Positions 62,005 through 64,000 of a DNA stretch of 64,000 nucleotides are shown in pieces. The position numbers were made by a program, and so were the translations under genes. Under the pieces are notes generated by a model. It saw only the letters and a program-made list of their open reading frames with translations. It did no database searches and was not told the DNA's origin. Position 1 is the first letter of the stretch; every line of letters starts with the position of its first letter. Origin of the DNA: Pelecanus crispus (Eukaryota; Chordata; Aves; Pelecaniformes; Pelecanidae); assembly GCF_030463565.1 (NCBI RefSeq), contig NC_134651.1:12536734-12600733 (forward strand). The letters are read 5' to 3'.

Positions 62005-63588
62005 CTGTGGGTAAACACCAGGTGGAAGGGGGATTGGCTACTGATGCATATAAACTGTCAGATGAATTCTTCTCTAGATTACAGCTGGTTTTGTAAGAGT
62101 AATTGCCTAGACAATTAGCTTCAGCTAACCACAAAGGTGAAATTTAGGATGACTAAAGAAATCATGTTGTGATACCAAGTCAGATCACAACTACTGCAAT
62201 TCATAATCAAATAAATGTAACTTGCTTAACAATGATTTCAAAATACACAAAGAAGGAATCTCTCTCAAGACTATGTTCTGGTTATTGTGGCCCTTATTCT
62301 GCTCTGGAAAGAACAGAATTATTTTTAAACATTAGCATCCTCTGATATTTTCAGAACAAATCTGCTCACTTCACCAATCAAGTGATGACTTTCTAACTGT
62401 CAGTGATACAAGCCGAAGTCACAAATAACCTGCCTCTTATCCATCATACCAACAATAAAAGAGAAATTTTGCAGTCAGTTCTTTGCTAGAAGGCAGCTGC
62501 TAGCACTGAAACAATTCCCACAGTCTATAGCATGTTCCCTGCCACATTGCCTCCCAGAAAGAAAGTTGATGGAAACTGAGTAGCTTACTCTTGACAGCCT
62601 AGACACTGCCACTTTCACTTCTGGGACAACTATGGAATAGAGGGACACTTCCAATGCATTTCCAAAAAAAGTCAGTCATGCTGCCTGTGTGTAGACTTAT
62701 TACCTATTCTGCACAGAGAAGCTTAAGAGATGTGGAAGACCCATATGCTACAGGTCTCCTCTGTTACTTAAATTCACACTGATGCACATGACAAATCCAT
62801 GACTGTGCTGTTTTGAACAGACAGGACTGGGTTCAACTGAGTGCCAAGCAGCATATTCAGACCAGAGTACATCAGGAATGCACCACAGTCTGTCCAGAGG
62901 CACAAACTGTATTTGCTGAATTGAATCAACTAATCTAAGTACTCTTGAGATGAAGTCTGCATTACATCCAACTCTAAGAGTTTTAATGGCTCCAGCATGC
63001 TGAAGAAAAAAAAATGGAGGCTGCCTGCCAAGGCTTTTGCACAGAAATACTGTGGAAGCAGTTTACAGCTTGTGGTTGCCACAAATGAAATATTTGACTA
63101 ATACAAGCTTTAAATATAAAAAATTACTCATTGTCATATGGCTGTTTTTCCACAATTTTGAAGGCAACAACAATATGACCTGTTTTTAGTGCCTCATTAA
63201 GAATTTCACTCTGCTGCAGCATAATATGAATAAGCTACATTTCATTTAGATCATTGATTAACTACTTCTGCATGAAGATCCACTGCCATACTTAAGTTAA
63301 ATTTTGGAAACACTGGATACCCTACTGAACTATAATTTCCTTTATCATTAAAATCTGTCTATGTAAACAGCAGCTCTCTCCTGGCTAACTAGCCTTCTCT
63401 TGTCTTATTTCCTTGAGATATGTCATGGAATCCAGTGGTAGTAAAGTTTAACTACTTCCATGTTGACCACAAATGTTCAAATAGAAAAATAAATAAACAA
63501 ACAAAAAAAACCCCCAGTCTTTCAAACCAAGAGCACTAACTTTATTTGGGGAGAACACATCAGATTGCTACATTATTTTATGCCTTAC

Positions 63589-63666
63589 CTGCAGATGGTA
63601 CAGGATAAAGAATGCTGATATATGCTGAAGGAGTTACCTTCCTCTATATCAGTACAGCTACTATAT
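63589..63666 (-). CDS. LRCH3: Tentative LRCH3 exon
   Basis: The minus strand has a good donor, CTGCAG|GTAAGG, at 63589/63588. The frame that fits the next exon reads YSSCTDIEEGNSFSIYQHSL then SCTIC with a split Arg, and stays open back to a possible acceptor TGTGCAG at 63669-63667. The phase matches, but the acceptor has a weak pyrimidine tract and I cannot match the peptide to LRCH3 from memory. Confidence 0.45.
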
Positions 63667-64000
63667 CTGCACATTTACTGCACATTTCAAAATGCCTATT
63701 AAAATGTTGCCGTAACTCTGGAAAAATTTACACTCTATTCCTGATTTAATTTTCTCTTTCAATACCATTTAGAATGCCATTAAAAATTAATTTCTACAAG
63801 TAATGACATACTTATGGCTAGCAGCTGTCTCTTTTTTTTTTTTTTTTAACATTGCTAGTACAATTGAGCTGTTTTTCTGCCGAGTCCTTGCACATTCACT
63901 TTCACTCCACACAATACTTTAATATGCCACTGAAGCATTTCAGGTTCTATCAATTTTGATTTTAGTTCCATTAGCAAGAAGCTAGACATTTGTTTATCTT
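63667..64000 (-). other. Right edge, LRCH3 intronic sequence
   Basis: AT-rich, with a 16-base T-run at 63832-63847. No recognised exon. The leucine-rich-repeat exons should lie further to the right, outside the window. Confidence 0.55.

Overview
The window is nuclear genomic DNA from a bird. Three vertebrate genes can be read exon by exon from conserved protein sequence and matching splice phases. Their order and orientation (RPL35A and IQCG head-to-head, IQCG and LRCH3 tail-to-tail) match what I remember of human 3q29. Truncated CR1 LINE 3' ends with the avian ATTCTATG tail support a bird. They look like types found outside the fowl lineage, but the species cannot be fixed from this sequence.

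Layout. 1-3525 holds no convincing complete gene, but it contains a relic copy of the RPL35A last exon near 1505-1528. 3526-4203 (minus) is a coding exon of a C2orf72-like protein of unknown function. 6070-9732 (minus) is RPL35A, complete, with five exons and 110 residues. 9290-10290 is a CpG island containing the divergent promoter shared by RPL35A and IQCG. 9984-34565 (plus) is IQCG (dynein regulatory complex subunit 9, DRC9): one candidate 5' exon and nine coding exons giving 398 residues from the first usable ATG. 34566-37450 separates the two convergent genes and contains CpG-dense patches. 37451-64000 (minus) is the 3' part of LRCH3: a 3' UTR of about 3.6 kb and 13 well-supported coding exons (389 residues, including the whole C-terminal calponin-homology domain), plus one tentative exon. 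The leucine-rich-repeat half lies beyond the right edge.

The genes do not form a functional pathway. RPL35A is a housekeeping 60S ribosomal protein, IQCG belongs to the nexin-dynein regulatory complex of motile cilia and flagella, and LRCH3 is a cytoskeletal scaffold protein. Only RPL35A and IQCG appear to share regulation, through the CpG-island promoter.

The most interesting points are: two distant CR1 insertions that carry the same fused double 3' end; a GC-AG intron in LRCH3 forced by reading frame; the RPL35A last-exon relic; a strong-Kozak ATG in the IQCG first exon that would terminate at the next splice junction; and a run of symmetric phase-0 cassette-like exons in LRCH3. I saw no CRISPR array, bacterial operon or viral gene, and nothing I would call a new biological system.
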